Positions 25,072 through 33,720 of a stretch of 36,145 nucleotides of DNA are shown here, piece by piece. Within the stretch, counting starts at the first letter, position 1, and every line of letters begins with the position of its first letter. The notes under the pieces were generated by a model that was given only the letters and a program-made list of their open reading frames with translations, ran no database searches and was not told where the DNA came from. Both the position numbers and the translations under genes were made by a program. Source of the stretch: a virus; IMG/VR virus record IMGVR_UViG_3300033142_002138, positions 1 to 36,145 of that record; one strand, written 5' to 3'.

Positions 25072-26430
25072 ATGCCGAAGGAAGACTTTAGCCAATACGG
25101 TAAGGACTTTCAAGAAAGCTTGTGTCATTTGATTTTGGTTGATAGACCATTTGCAGATCAAATGTTCGAGGTTTTAAATATTAATTTTCTGGAGCTTAAA
25201 TATCTCCAGGTTTTTGTGCAGTTGGTCAAAAAATATAGAGAGAAGTATTCTGTCCACCCGACAGAAAAGATTATGACATCTATTCTGAGAACAGAATTAG
25301 AAGAACATAACGACTCTGTTAAACAACAGATTAGAAACTTCTTCGCACGAATATCCAAAACACAGATAGAAGATTCTGAATACATTATTGAAACTTCTCT
25401 CGATTTTTGCCGCAAACAAAAGTTAAAAGAGGCAATGTTGAAATCCGTTCGGCTTCTTAAGACTTCTTCTTTTGATGAAATTTCTCAGGTTATCAATGAT
25501 GCCCTAAAGCTCGGTTCGGATTCTAACTTTGGTCATGACTATGTAAAAGACTTTGAGCAGCGGTTTTTATTCAAGTCTCGAAACCCCACTCCAACCGGCT
25601 GGCCAGAAATTGATACTATAACTCATCAGGGATTGGGAGAGGGAGAACTTGGAGTGGTGATCGCCCCAACTGGAGCCGGAAAAAGTATGGCACTTGTTCA
25701 TCTCGGAGCCGAAGCCCTAAAAGCTGGTAGAAATGTGGTGTACTATACTCTCGAATTGGCAGATACAGTTGTGGGATCCAGATTTGATAGTTGTATAACA
25801 AATGTACCCCTTAATGATCTTAGCTCCTTTAAAGAAGAGATTTATGAGAAGGTCCAGATGCTAAACGGAAAGCTTGTTATCAAGGAATATCCCACCAAGT
25901 CTGCTAGTGTGAACACACTAAAAAATCACGTTGAAAAATTAATAAATCGAGGATTTAAACCAGATGTGATACTGGTAGATTATGGGGATCTTTTACGCCC
26001 AGCTTCAACATTAAAAGAGAAAAGGCATGAGTTGGAGACTATTTATGAAGAGCTTCGCGCACTTGCGCAAATACACAATTGTTGTGTATGGACCGCATCT
26101 CAAACTAATCGTTCTGGTTTAAATGCCGAAGTTATTACAATGGAATCCATAAGTGAGGCTTTTAATAAGTGTTTTGTCGCAGACTTTATTTTTTCAATAT
26201 CCAGAACGTCGGAAGACAAATTGAGTAATTCCGGCCGCATCTTTATTGCTAAAAATAGAAATGGTCTGGATGGAATCATCTATCCGATTTATATGGATAC
26301 AGCAAACGTCACAATACGGGTAGAGTCCTCAACGGGCGAGACCATTGGTGACGTTAAAAAAGAAGCTAAGAAAAGACAAGAAAAGAAATTGGTCACATTA
26401 TATAAAAAAGTAAAAAACGGGGGAAAGTAA
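25072..26430 (+). CDS. gp41: Replicative DNA helicase, DnaB/T4 gp41-type
   Basis: 452 residues. A helical N-terminal domain (~1-150) is followed by a RecA-type ATPase core: Walker A APTGAGKS (198-205), YYTLELAD (H1a, Glu228), Walker B VILVDYGDLLRP (~299-310), motif WTASQTNRSG (H3 region) and RIFIAKNRNGLDGIIYPIYMD near the end. Length is close to T4 gp41 (475). It unwinds the fork on the lagging strand. Four bases separate it from the reductase start, so they share one transcript from the promoter at 25023. No primase is seen in this window. Confidence 0.9.
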   Translation: MPKEDFSQYGKDFQESLCHLILVDRPFADQMFEVLNINFLELKYLQVFVQLVKKYREKYSVHPTEKIMTSILRTELEEHNDSVKQQIRNFFARISKTQIEDSEYIIETSLDFCRKQKLKEAMLKSVRLLKTSSFDEISQVINDALKLGSDSNFGHDYVKDFEQRFLFKSRNPTPTGWPEIDTITHQGLGEGELGVVIAPTGAGKSMALVHLGAEALKAGRNVVYYTLELADTVVGSRFDSCITNVPLNDLSSFKEEIYEKVQMLNGKLVIKEYPTKSASVNTLKNHVEKLINRGFKPDVILVDYGDLLRPASTLKEKRHELETIYEELRALAQIHNCCVWTASQTNRSGLNAEVITMESISEAFNKCFVADFIFSISRTSEDKLSNSGRIFIAKNRNGLDGIIYPIYMDTANVTIRVESSTGETIGDVKKEAKKRQEKKLVTLYKKVKNGGK

Positions 26431-26433
26431 TTA

Positions 26434-28566
26434 ATGTCAATAAACGCACTACAAGAATATACGAGAATAGCAAAATATGCAAAGTATTTGCCAGAATTAA
26501 AAAGACGAGAGACTTGGAAAGAACAAGTTACCCGAGTTTTTGATATGCACCGAGAAAGGTTCGAGGACAATGACGAAATCATGTCTTTCATCGATGAAGC
26601 CGAAGCGGCTGTTCATAAGAAAGAGGTTCTGGGCTCACAAAGAATTCTTCAATTCGGAGGAGATCCAATCTTTAAGCACAACGCTCGCGTATACAATTGC
26701 GGATTTGGCCACATTAACCGTACCAGAGCTTTTCAAGAACTAATGTATCTTCTTTTATGTGGTTGTGGTATTGGGTTTTCTGTTCAAAAGCACCACGTTG
26801 CCTCTCTTCCTCCCATTAGTCGTCCAGATGGTACAACTAGATCTCAAATTTTTGTCGTTCCAGATACTATTGAGGGTTGGGCAGATGCTATCGGTGTGTT
26901 GGTGACAAGCTACTTTGGTGGGAATCCAGAATTTGATGAATATATCGGTACAAGAGTGGGCTTTGATTATTCTGAAGTACGACCAGCGGGAGCACCTTTG
27001 AGTTCTGGAGCGAAGGCCCCAGGTCCAGGTGGGCTGAAGAGATCTATTGAAAAGATCCGACAAGTGTTTGATGCACGCCTTGGAGATAGCAACTATATCC
27101 GCATGCGCCCCATAGATGTTTACGATATTATTATGCACGCTGCTGATGCAGTCATCTCGGGCGGTGTCCGACGATCTGCAACTATTGCGCTGTTTTCACC
27201 CGAAGATGAAGAAATGGCCCGAGCAAAAACGGGTAACTGGTTTGTTGAAAACCCCCAACGAGGAAGATCAAATAACAGTGCCCTTCTCATCCGCGATCAA
27301 ACTACAAAAGCAGAGTTTAATCAATTGATGGAGTGGGTGCGAGAATTTGGAGAGCCGGCTTTTGTCTGGGCCGAGAGTAAAGAGATGGGATTTAACCCCT
27401 GTGTTGAGATCGGTTTATATCCAGTTGATGTGGAGACAGGCAAACCTGGATGGCAGTTTTGTAACTTGACAGAGATTAATGGGAAGAAAGCGAATACTCC
27501 AGAGAACTTTTATAAAGCATGCCGGGCGGCAGCTATAATTGGCACGCTTCAATCTTCTTATACGAGCTTTCCGTATTTAGGAGAGACATCAGAGAATATA
27601 ACAAAGCGCGAAGCGTTGCTCGGCGTTTCCATTACTGGTATGATGGACAATGCAGAACTTTCAACAAGTTGTATCCTTGGTACCGCTAGTGGTATTCACC
27701 CCCACCACGCAAAGAGATATTTTCGAAGAGTACAGGCAAACAAGCAAGAAAACCCAGTTCAACATTTTAAGAAATATAATCCCCGCGCAGTTGAAATTTC
27801 AGTGTGGGATCCAAACGAGGTCACAGAAGTTATTACTTTTCTTTGTGAAGTCCCTGTTGGGGCTAAGACAAAGAATCAGATTGATGCGCTAAGATTGTTG
27901 GAAAGTGTTAAATTAACCCAACAGAATTGGGTTCGTTATGGAATTAATAAAGATCTTTGTACACAGCCATGGTTGAGCCATAACGTTTCCAATACGATTC
28001 ACGTTAAAGAAGGTGAGTGGGATGAGGTTGCAGATTACATTTATAAAAATAGAAAATACTTTGCAGGCATCTCCCTAATTCCACATTCTGGAGATAAAGA
28101 TTATCCTCAGGCTCCGTTTTGTGCCGTACCTTACCCTAACGATATTCTTCGTGAATACGGCGCCGGTTCTTTTTTTGCTTCTGGGATCATCGAAAAAGGC
28201 ATCGCAGCCTTTGACCACGATCTTTGGGCCGCAAGCGATTGTCTACTGGGAATCGGAGAGCCACTTGATCAAGTTACTCCCCTCAAACGAGATTGGGCCA
28301 CCGCCGCTATCAAGTTCGCACATAGCCATTTTGAGGGAAATGTTAGAAAGATGACTTATTGTTTAAAAGACGTTTATAACTTAAAACGATGGGAAAAACT
28401 TTCTCAAGAATATGGAGACGTTGACTGGACAACAATGTGTGAAGAAGAAAATAATGTACATTTTGAAGCAGACTCAGCGTGTGCTGGAGGCGCATGCGAA
28501 TTGCCAATTGAATATTTAGAAGCGCTTAGAGAATCAAAAAATATAATGCATCTGGAGGAGACATGA
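26434..28566 (+). CDS. nrdJ: Class II (B12-dependent) ribonucleotide reductase, with an internal in-frame gap
   Basis: 710 residues of the monomeric adenosylcobalamin-dependent ribonucleoside-triphosphate reductase family. Visible: VYNCGF (Cys89, redox pair), NPCVEI (Cys323, expected thiyl radical Cys), FCNLTEI (Cys343, redox pair), ASGIHPHHAKRYFRRVQANK, and the C-terminal CAGGAC (Cys683, Cys688) that re-reduces the active site. Between MMDNAEL and STSCILG (residues ~403-415) family members carry about 40 further residues, ending in a TCVKPxGT loop that binds the substrate phosphate. Here that stretch is absent without a frameshift, so activity is doubtful. It supplies dNTPs for phage replication. 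Its stop overlaps the next start (ATGA). Confidence 0.88.
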   Translation: MSINALQEYTRIAKYAKYLPELKRRETWKEQVTRVFDMHRERFEDNDEIMSFIDEAEAAVHKKEVLGSQRILQFGGDPIFKHNARVYNCGFGHINRTRAFQELMYLLLCGCGIGFSVQKHHVASLPPISRPDGTTRSQIFVVPDTIEGWADAIGVLVTSYFGGNPEFDEYIGTRVGFDYSEVRPAGAPLSSGAKAPGPGGLKRSIEKIRQVFDARLGDSNYIRMRPIDVYDIIMHAADAVISGGVRRSATIALFSPEDEEMARAKTGNWFVENPQRGRSNNSALLIRDQTTKAEFNQLMEWVREFGEPAFVWAESKEMGFNPCVEIGLYPVDVETGKPGWQFCNLTEINGKKANTPENFYKACRAAAIIGTLQSSYTSFPYLGETSENITKREALLGVSITGMMDNAELSTSCILGTASGIHPHHAKRYFRRVQANKQENPVQHFKKYNPRAVEISVWDPNEVTEVITFLCEVPVGAKTKNQIDALRLLESVKLTQQNWVRYGINKDLCTQPWLSHNVSNTIHVKEGEWDEVADYIYKNRKYFAGISLIPHSGDKDYPQAPFCAVPYPNDILREYGAGSFFASGIIEKGIAAFDHDLWAASDCLLGIGEPLDQVTPLKRDWATAAIKFAHSHFEGNVRKMTYCLKDVYNLKRWEKLSQEYGDVDWTTMCEEENNVHFEADSACAGGACELPIEYLEALRESKNIMHLEET

Positions 28567-28832
28567 AACTTGAACCCTGTAACCGATACCTACTTATAGA
28601 GAGGATATCAGCCGCAAAAGAAGAAAGCCTTATAGCTCTTCCTGATAGTTTTAAAACGAAGGAAAAATATGAGAGAGTAAAGATTTTATTAATAGCGTCA
28701 GATGTGAGGCCGCCCATTTCACCAGGACAACAAGTAGTCGTTTTGGCGCATATGATCGAAGAGGTTGATTTTGGCGAAGGTAAAGTCTATTTAGTATTAG
28801 AAAACCACGTCGTAGGCGTACTAAAGGAATAA
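28563..28832 (+). CDS. GroES-like co-chaperonin (T4 gp31-type), tentative
   Basis: 89 residues, ATG overlapping the reductase stop, with an excellent GGAGG site. MKLEPCNRYLLIERI resembles the GroES start (K..PL.DRVLV..); then comes a loop-like region and VKILLIASDVRPPISPGQQVVVLAHMIEEV, VYLVLENHVVGVL, the beta-barrel closing pattern (GD.V......G....i..e.Dil.v). It lacks a clear mobile-loop IVL motif, though SLIALPDSF could serve. T4 gp31 helps GroEL fold the capsid protein. Call from fold pattern and length, not from a clear signature. Confidence 0.5.
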   Translation: MKLEPCNRYLLIERISAAKEESLIALPDSFKTKEKYERVKILLIASDVRPPISPGQQVVVLAHMIEEVDFGEGKVYLVLENHVVGVLKE

Positions 28833-28838
28833 GTATAA

Positions 28839-28988
28839 ATGAAGATAACAGATAAACAATTTTTGAACTTACTCAAAGATCTTATTAAAGAAGAAGTGGG
28901 TGGCAAGGAGGTTCTTTTAGAAACTCCGAAGAAAAAGAAAACCATTTGCGAAAAAACGAGAGAACGTGAAAAGATTAGACAAGCATGA
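28839..28988 (+). CDS. Small basic protein of unknown function (49 residues)
   Basis: An ATG-started ORF fills the gap between the GroES-like gene and the next gene and overlaps that gene's GTG start. The product has an amphipathic helix (FLNLLKDLIKEEV) and then a Lys/Arg-rich end (TPKKKKT, EKTRERE). The AAGG ribosome site is weak. Kept because the gene spacing would otherwise be unusually large for this genome. Confidence 0.45.
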   Translation: MKITDKQFLNLLKDLIKEEVGGKEVLLETPKKKKTICEKTREREKIRQA

Positions 28989-29859
28989 ATATAAATATGA
29001 AACGATTGTCATCGGAGGGGGGATAAATGCTCTTTTATTCTCTTATTACAATAACTATCCTTGCATCTTTCGTAAACCTCTTGTTCCCTTTATACTTGAT
29101 GTATACAATGAGGGGTACGACTTCTCATTCTTGGGTCTACGGCCCGGTGCCAGTAAAGTGCTCGTTTGGCAAAGATTAATAATTTCTCTTTCTCTTGGTG
29201 GTCTTCTACCGATGGGAGACAAAGTTGCATCATTGAGTGTCCAAGAAAATAAATTAAAAGCCTCAACCCATAATTCTAGACTTGGAAGGTTTGAATTTAG
29301 CAAGCTCATCATCTTTGATGATAAAGATATCAGAGGATTGCCCAGAGTAAAGGAACAGAAGTTTGGAAAGTGTAGAGTTGTTGATTGGTTTCATGTCCGT
29401 TCTGGTATGGAGCACGATCATAATTTGTTCGAGACCGAAGATAACTTCGTTAAGAAGGTTGTTTTCTATCCCTCCGAAAGATTTGGCAATCAAAAATCAG
29501 GAAGAATTAGAAAAGACCTTGTGGCGATATCACATTTGGACGAGGAGCAAATAAATGATTTTGATTATTCCGATACGATGGCCAAATTTAAGATAACCCA
29601 AATGATGAAGGATGCGGGAATCAGGGGCGCCCGAAATGGTCGGGATACTTACAATCCCAAGATTTATCGCTATTACTCTCCCAAAATTGAGGCAGTCGAA
29701 AGAGAGGTTATTAAAAATATTAAGAATTTTTATCACACGGATGAAAGATTTGAGTTTTATTATAAAACGCCAGAAGAAATTATTGAAAAGTTTAATCGCC
29801 ATCCAGAAACTTACGCAGCAAAAATTGCAAACTTAATAAATCACGCGAACTATTTATAG
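28966..29859 (+). CDS. Protein with a Rossmann-like dinucleotide-binding start, function unknown
   Basis: 297 residues, GTG start; AGAACGTG gives little ribosome site, so it may be coupled to the upstream small gene. Residues 12-24 (ETIVIGGGINALL) resemble the GxGGGxxA loop of FAD/NAD-binding oxidoreductases. The rest (FILDVYNEGYDFSFLGL, KLIIFDDKDIRGLPRV, GMEHDHNLFETEDNF) does not show a second flavoprotein motif. The C-terminal third (FYHTDERFEFYYKTPEEIIEKFNRHP) is charged and helical. An oxidoreductase or a sugar-nucleotide mutase-like fold is possible; I do not recognise the family. Confidence 0.6.
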   Translation: MKRLDKHEYKYETIVIGGGINALLFSYYNNYPCIFRKPLVPFILDVYNEGYDFSFLGLRPGASKVLVWQRLIISLSLGGLLPMGDKVASLSVQENKLKASTHNSRLGRFEFSKLIIFDDKDIRGLPRVKEQKFGKCRVVDWFHVRSGMEHDHNLFETEDNFVKKVVFYPSERFGNQKSGRIRKDLVAISHLDEEQINDFDYSDTMAKFKITQMMKDAGIRGARNGRDTYNPKIYRYYSPKIEAVEREVIKNIKNFYHTDERFEFYYKTPEEIIEKFNRHPETYAAKIANLINHANYL

Positions 29860-29861
29860 AT

Positions 29862-31460
29862 ATGAAATCCTTATTCGAAGACTTCCGCAATTGGTCTACA
29901 TTAAATAAAACGCAACTTCTTGTAGAGTCAATCCTCAAGGATGTTAGAAAGAAATATCCAGACATTAACACAGATGTAATAACGACTCTTTCCAATAACG
30001 ATCCTTCCGGCAGAAATAAATATTTAATGTGGATGGCCAACCAACTTTACACACGATTAGTTGTTATGGCTAAAGAAGCCGCAGCAACGGTCGCACCACA
30101 GGATCGCCCGATATATGGTGACACTCTTGGGACACCCGCTATGTTTCGCCGCCGCCACCACATCGCCCATAACGCGGCAGAAGAGATAATGAGAGAAATA
30201 AAAAAGTTTCACGAAAACAGGCAGAGAATAAAAAACACGGATCTTAGCTCTTATAAAACCTTAGAAGATTTGAAAAAAGTTAATAGAGATCTGGGATTCA
30301 CCGATAAACAAAAGAGAAAAAAGTCACGCGAAGCTGCAAGAGCCGGATCAAGTATCATTTTTCAAAATGATGATTTCTTTATGGTGAGGCCAACCACACA
30401 AAAGGCATCGTGCTACTACGGACGGGGTGCACCATGGTGCATTTCCAGACAGGGCAGTGATTATTTTCACCAATATACCAAAGAAGGTAAGGCTTTCTAT
30501 ATGATTTTGCTGAGAAATCTTGATGACCTTGATCTAGGGCAGCACGTTGTAATAGTTTACAATTCGGAGCAAGAAGCCACACAACCTTCCGAAATATGGA
30601 ATTTTGACAATAAGGAAATCGGATACAGGGATCTTTTTCGTCACATTACCAAAAACATTTTGGCCGGCCATGTTTCTGATTATGAAAGATTTTATGAAGA
30701 ATATAAAACATTCTCTGGTCAGCCATCAGAAAAAATAACACCCGAAATTAAAAAAGTATCGGAAGCCATACTCGAAAATAAGGACTCCTTCAGCGGCCCA
30801 ATGTCGAAAGAGGAATTAAAAACATACGACCCAGTAGATCTTGCAAATGCGATTCATGAAGAATTTACACAAGCCTATGAGACACTGATTACTTCCGCAT
30901 TTGTGAATAATTACGAAAACCCAGCAGATCCAGGTGAAGTCAGCCTAGCAATTTACAATAATGTCTTGGCTGAATATGAAGATAATTTGCATACTGTCAG
31001 TGTAGATTTAAAGCTCGACAGTGAGGATCCAGAGAATATGCACTATTCCGCCGCAATGGGTTGGCCACTTCCCGGCGATCTCAAATATACATTAGACGAC
31101 GACGGGGTTGCATACGATTTTGGAGACTGGCAAAATGAAATTGAAGAAATCTTCAAAGCAGCCGGAGAAGATAGAGGGATTGATCCAGATACAATAGATA
31201 GCAATGATTATAGGCAGGATCCAGTAGTTCGCTTTGACTTTTACCCAAAAATTGATGAATTGAACCATTCCGATGGATTTAGGGATTTCTTAATAAGAAT
31301 TTCAGATTATGATGGGAAACATGATGAGGTTCTCCAGCTTTCGTTGCAAATGATGGAAGAGAAGGGAATTATTCGTTCCGACGAATCCGACGCCGCACTC
31401 GCCGAAAATGCTTCTTACGGAAAGCTGTGTGAAAGCTGGAAGGGGTGGGTGAAGAGATGA
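29862..31460 (+). CDS. Unknown protein with a conserved 'C-Y-G-x-G-x-x-W-C-I-S' core and a capsid-targeting-like N-terminus
   Basis: 532 residues; ATG two bases after the previous stop, without a visible Shine-Dalgarno sequence. The N-terminus MKSLFEDFRNW and the C-terminus KLCESWKGWVKR carry 'M-K-x-L-x-E-x-x-R-x-W'-like helices resembling the N-terminal helix of the next gene. Residues ~175-220 contain MVRPTTQKASCYYGRGAPWC and then YFHQYTKEGKAFYMILL, a motif I have seen in hypothetical proteins of marine phages ('aCkYGaGTkWCt...f..Y...g.lyyi'). The rest is acidic. It has no transmembrane segment. An internal head protein injected with the DNA is possible, but not shown. Confidence 0.55.
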   Translation: MKSLFEDFRNWSTLNKTQLLVESILKDVRKKYPDINTDVITTLSNNDPSGRNKYLMWMANQLYTRLVVMAKEAAATVAPQDRPIYGDTLGTPAMFRRRHHIAHNAAEEIMREIKKFHENRQRIKNTDLSSYKTLEDLKKVNRDLGFTDKQKRKKSREAARAGSSIIFQNDDFFMVRPTTQKASCYYGRGAPWCISRQGSDYFHQYTKEGKAFYMILLRNLDDLDLGQHVVIVYNSEQEATQPSEIWNFDNKEIGYRDLFRHITKNILAGHVSDYERFYEEYKTFSGQPSEKITPEIKKVSEAILENKDSFSGPMSKEELKTYDPVDLANAIHEEFTQAYETLITSAFVNNYENPADPGEVSLAIYNNVLAEYEDNLHTVSVDLKLDSEDPENMHYSAAMGWPLPGDLKYTLDDDGVAYDFGDWQNEIEEIFKAAGEDRGIDPDTIDSNDYRQDPVVRFDFYPKIDELNHSDGFRDFLIRISDYDGKHDEVLQLSLQMMEEKGIIRSDESDAALAENASYGKLCESWKGWVKR

Positions 31461-32119
31461 AACTCCTTATGGAAAACTGGCGAGAATATCTTAAAGAAGA
31501 AACCGTTGATGAAGCCTGGAATCCTTTTGGTAGACGAGACATCGACATCGGACCCCCAAGAGAGAAAAGGAATAAGAAGGAAGCTCAGATAAGCGGGGAA
31601 GACTTTAAGCTCTCCGAAGAGGTCCTTGAATACGCAAACAGTCTTATCTGTGTATTAAGTCTCCATGGAGAGGCCGGCGAGACCGGAAGACAGGCCGGCT
31701 TCCCCGATCGTGACTGTCACAAGTATCAGAAATTTGGTAGGGATTGGTGGCAGGACGACGACACATTCTATATAAGCGGCTCGCACGAAATCGGGGTACC
31801 CTATGAAAACGAGACATTATCCGAGATGCTAGAAAGAGTAATAAGATTTTATGAAGAGCACCTGGAACCACTTTTAACTAAGTTAATAATCGCGCGAGCA
31901 CAAATAGAAAATTATGGCAAACGATTTCCAAAAGAACTGGGACGCACCGGGAAAGCTCACGACCGCCTCTCAAAATCAATCGGAGCACTCGAACAGCACC
32001 GAAACGCTCTTTTGGGATTATACAAGAGATTACATGGCGTGGCAGGTTTGCCAAAATATACACCAAAACCTGGGATATACGATCTCCAAAAATTGAGGCA
32101 GCATGCCGGCGCCGCCTAA
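31457..32119 (+). CDS. Unknown protein with capsid-targeting-like N-terminus
   Basis: 220 residues from the ATG at 31457, which overlaps the preceding stop (ATGA). A GTG 12 bases upstream also fits the frame, but the ATG has GAAG/GGGTG before it and yields MKLLMENWREYLKEE, a helix like those seen at the start of many phage proteins. It ends in LKE-E, and T4 capsid-targeting peptides are cut by the prohead protease after a similar Leu-x-Glu. The central part has LHGEAGETGRQAGFPDRDCHKYQKFGRDWW; the C-terminus is helical. The function is unknown. Confidence 0.55.
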   Translation: MKLLMENWREYLKEETVDEAWNPFGRRDIDIGPPREKRNKKEAQISGEDFKLSEEVLEYANSLICVLSLHGEAGETGRQAGFPDRDCHKYQKFGRDWWQDDDTFYISGSHEIGVPYENETLSEMLERVIRFYEEHLEPLLTKLIIARAQIENYGKRFPKELGRTGKAHDRLSKSIGALEQHRNALLGLYKRLHGVAGLPKYTPKPGIYDLQKLRQHAGAA

Positions 32120-32159
32120 AAAGACAAATTTATTCAGCGGAAAACCCGATGAGGATTAA
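32103..32159 (+). CDS. Possible 18-residue leader ORF
   Basis: ATG with GAGG four bases upstream, product MPAPPKKTNLFSGKPDED, ending in TAA directly before the TTG start of the next gene and in the same frame. It overlaps the end of the preceding gene by 17 bases. It may couple translation of the next gene, or a stop codon may have split an N-terminal extension from that gene. Confidence 0.3.
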   Translation: MPAPPKKTNLFSGKPDED

Positions 32160-33044
32160 TTGAGCAGCTTTCATCTGGCCGGCATCATACCGGTGGCAGG
32201 ACAGCCATTAGATTTCAAAATGGACTGGCACGACGCGATGATGCCGATAGCCCCGAACTACCTCGCGGTTGAGCGAGCGGTGTATGAGTGTACTTGGGCT
32301 GGATGTGAAACCATCTGGATTGTCTGTAACGATGACATGAAGCCGTTGATAAGACATCGACTTGGAGAGTGGGTTCAAGATCCTGTTTGGATTGGAAGAG
32401 GGCTCGATCCCTATCCATCACAGACGAGAAAACAAATCCCAATCTTTTACGTTCCGGTTCATGCAAAGGACGTGGGCAAACGAGACTGTTTATCTTGGAG
32501 CATCATTTGGGGAGCAACCACTGCTTTCAGAGTCTCGATCAAGCTGAGCAAGTGGATCGTTCCCAAAAGATATTATGTGGCATTCCCTTACGGGGTTTAT
32601 GATCCGGAGATTCTGAGATCACATAGAAAAGATATTTCAAGTGAGAGACCATTTATGTTGAGCCACGACGGGAAGACCGTTAAGAACAATGAGTATCTTG
32701 GATTTACATTTGGCCGCGATGACTTTGTTGCTTGTCGTAGAAAGCTCCGCGAGGGCACCGGACAGTATAATTCTGAGGTTATGGAGGACGGAATATATCC
32801 CAGGGAGAAACTGCCAAAAGAAGAAAGATATTCTGCACGACATTTTTTACTTGACAAAATCTTTGAACCTGTTATAATAGATATAGAAAGCAAAGTTGAA
32901 GTCCCATGGTATTACAACATAGATTCTTGGGATGGATACTGCGACTACTTGGGATCAGAAGAGCGAAAGCTAATTGAAAGACCTCACCCAATATTTATGA
33001 AGTATCACGAATGGAATGAAATAGGAGTTGATGATGAAGAATAG
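32160..33044 (+). CDS. Nucleotidyltransferase-like protein (GT-A-type fold), tentative
   Basis: 294 residues, TTG start with GATGAGGA upstream. The N-terminus (LAGIIPVAGQPLDF, MPIAPNYLAVERAVYECTWAGCETIWIVC) follows the sugar-nucleotidyltransferase plan: a glycine-rich start, a helix naming the base pocket, then 'a.vv..d'. The usual G-x-G-T-R loop is not seen; VAGQPLDF stands in its place, so catalysis is uncertain. The ending ...GVDDEE overlaps the start of the next gene. A sugar-phosphate or base-modification role cannot be read from the sequence. Confidence 0.5.
   Translation: MSSFHLAGIIPVAGQPLDFKMDWHDAMMPIAPNYLAVERAVYECTWAGCETIWIVCNDDMKPLIRHRLGEWVQDPVWIGRGLDPYPSQTRKQIPIFYVPVHAKDVGKRDCLSWSIIWGATTAFRVSIKLSKWIVPKRYYVAFPYGVYDPEILRSHRKDISSERPFMLSHDGKTVKNNEYLGFTFGRDDFVACRRKLREGTGQYNSEVMEDGIYPREKLPKEERYSARHFLLDKIFEPVIIDIESKVEVPWYYNIDSWDGYCDYLGSEERKLIERPHPIFMKYHEWNEIGVDDEE
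32851..32878 (+). promoter_or_regulatory. Sigma70-type promoter upstream of the restriction-modification genes
   Basis: TTGACA (32851-32856), 16-base spacer, TATAAT (32873-32878) with TGT before it (extended -10). It lies inside the nucleotidyltransferase-like gene, ~155 bases before the restriction endonuclease start. Confidence 0.7.
33023..33038 (+). repeat. Direct repeat copy 1 (16 bases) at the restriction endonuclease start
   Basis: AGGAGTTGATGATGAA, exactly repeated at 34481-34496. It carries ribosome site plus start codons and also encodes the last residues (GVDDE) of the upstream protein. Together the two copies flank the restriction-modification pair. Confidence 0.85.
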
Positions 33045-33720
33045 CAATGCAAACCAAGATACATTGGGAGGCGTCAGCGATGCTTGCAATAATTTGGTCG
33101 GAAGTACATTGGGTATCTCTCGGGATGATCGTCTGGGCGATGACGGTGCCTTCGGCCGCAGTTTGGAAAAAGCTTTGGGAGTTGAAGAAAATAATCGAGC
33201 CGGCGCCGATATAGTATTAAAAGATGGAAATATTGAACTCAAAACAACAAACGGAAAGTCTAAAATGACCTTGTTCTCCAAGGAGCCCATATGGATGAAA
33301 CAATGGTTCTCGGGCAGCCGTGACTTTTTCAAGAGATTTTCTAAGTGCGGAATAAGGTTAAACACTTCAATCAAAAGTGGTCCGAACAACTTGGGTCTTT
33401 ATTTACAAATTTTAGAAAATCGCCTCATTATCATGCACAATGATCGTGAATGTGGTTACTGGGAATTAGATGCCCTTCTTGAGCATGCTGGAAGGAAGTT
33501 GGATAGAGTATTTTCTCTTGAACACGAGAAAGGCAAAATTAAAAAGTTTCATAAATATAGCGGAATGTCTTGTGATAATTTTGTTCGACTTGTTAAATCT
33601 GGGGATTTAGTAGTTGAAATTAGGATCTCCAAAGGGGGAAAAAAGAACAGGGGGACAGCCTTTAGAATTAATCCAAGAAAAGTCGAAAAGCTTTACGAAA
33701 AAACCAGCGGAGTTCAATAA
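33034..33720 (+). CDS. Type II restriction endonuclease, MvaI/BcnI family
   Basis: 228 residues from the ATG at 33034 (AGGAG six bases upstream; TTG 33028 and ATG 33031 also possible). The N-terminal part GDDGAFGRSLEKALGVEENN, then AGADIVLKDGNIELKTTNGKSKMTLFSKEP, is the MvaI/BcnI layout: 'tG.g.tLE.llGi..N', Asp, 'iELK', 'TLFt'. Likely catalytic residues are Glu45, Asp59, Glu68 and Lys70 (numbered from this ATG), matching the E...D...E-x-K centre reported for MvaI. Length is similar to MvaI (249) and BcnI (238). These enzymes act as monomers at CCWGG or CCSGG. A methyltransferase starts inside its stop (TAATG). All key residues are present, so it may be active. Confidence 0.78.
   Translation: MKNSNANQDTLGGVSDACNNLVGSTLGISRDDRLGDDGAFGRSLEKALGVEENNRAGADIVLKDGNIELKTTNGKSKMTLFSKEPIWMKQWFSGSRDFFKRFSKCGIRLNTSIKSGPNNLGLYLQILENRLIIMHNDRECGYWELDALLEHAGRKLDRVFSLEHEKGKIKKFHKYSGMSCDNFVRLVKSGDLVVEIRISKGGKKNRGTAFRINPRKVEKLYEKTSGVQ

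Noticed and set aside
28563-28988. Possible tRNA or small RNA in the gap after the ribonucleotide reductase
   Set aside because: The gap is filled by two open frames, and I see no cloverleaf stems or TTC-loop sequence. The same check failed in all other gaps, none of which exceeds about 100 bases.
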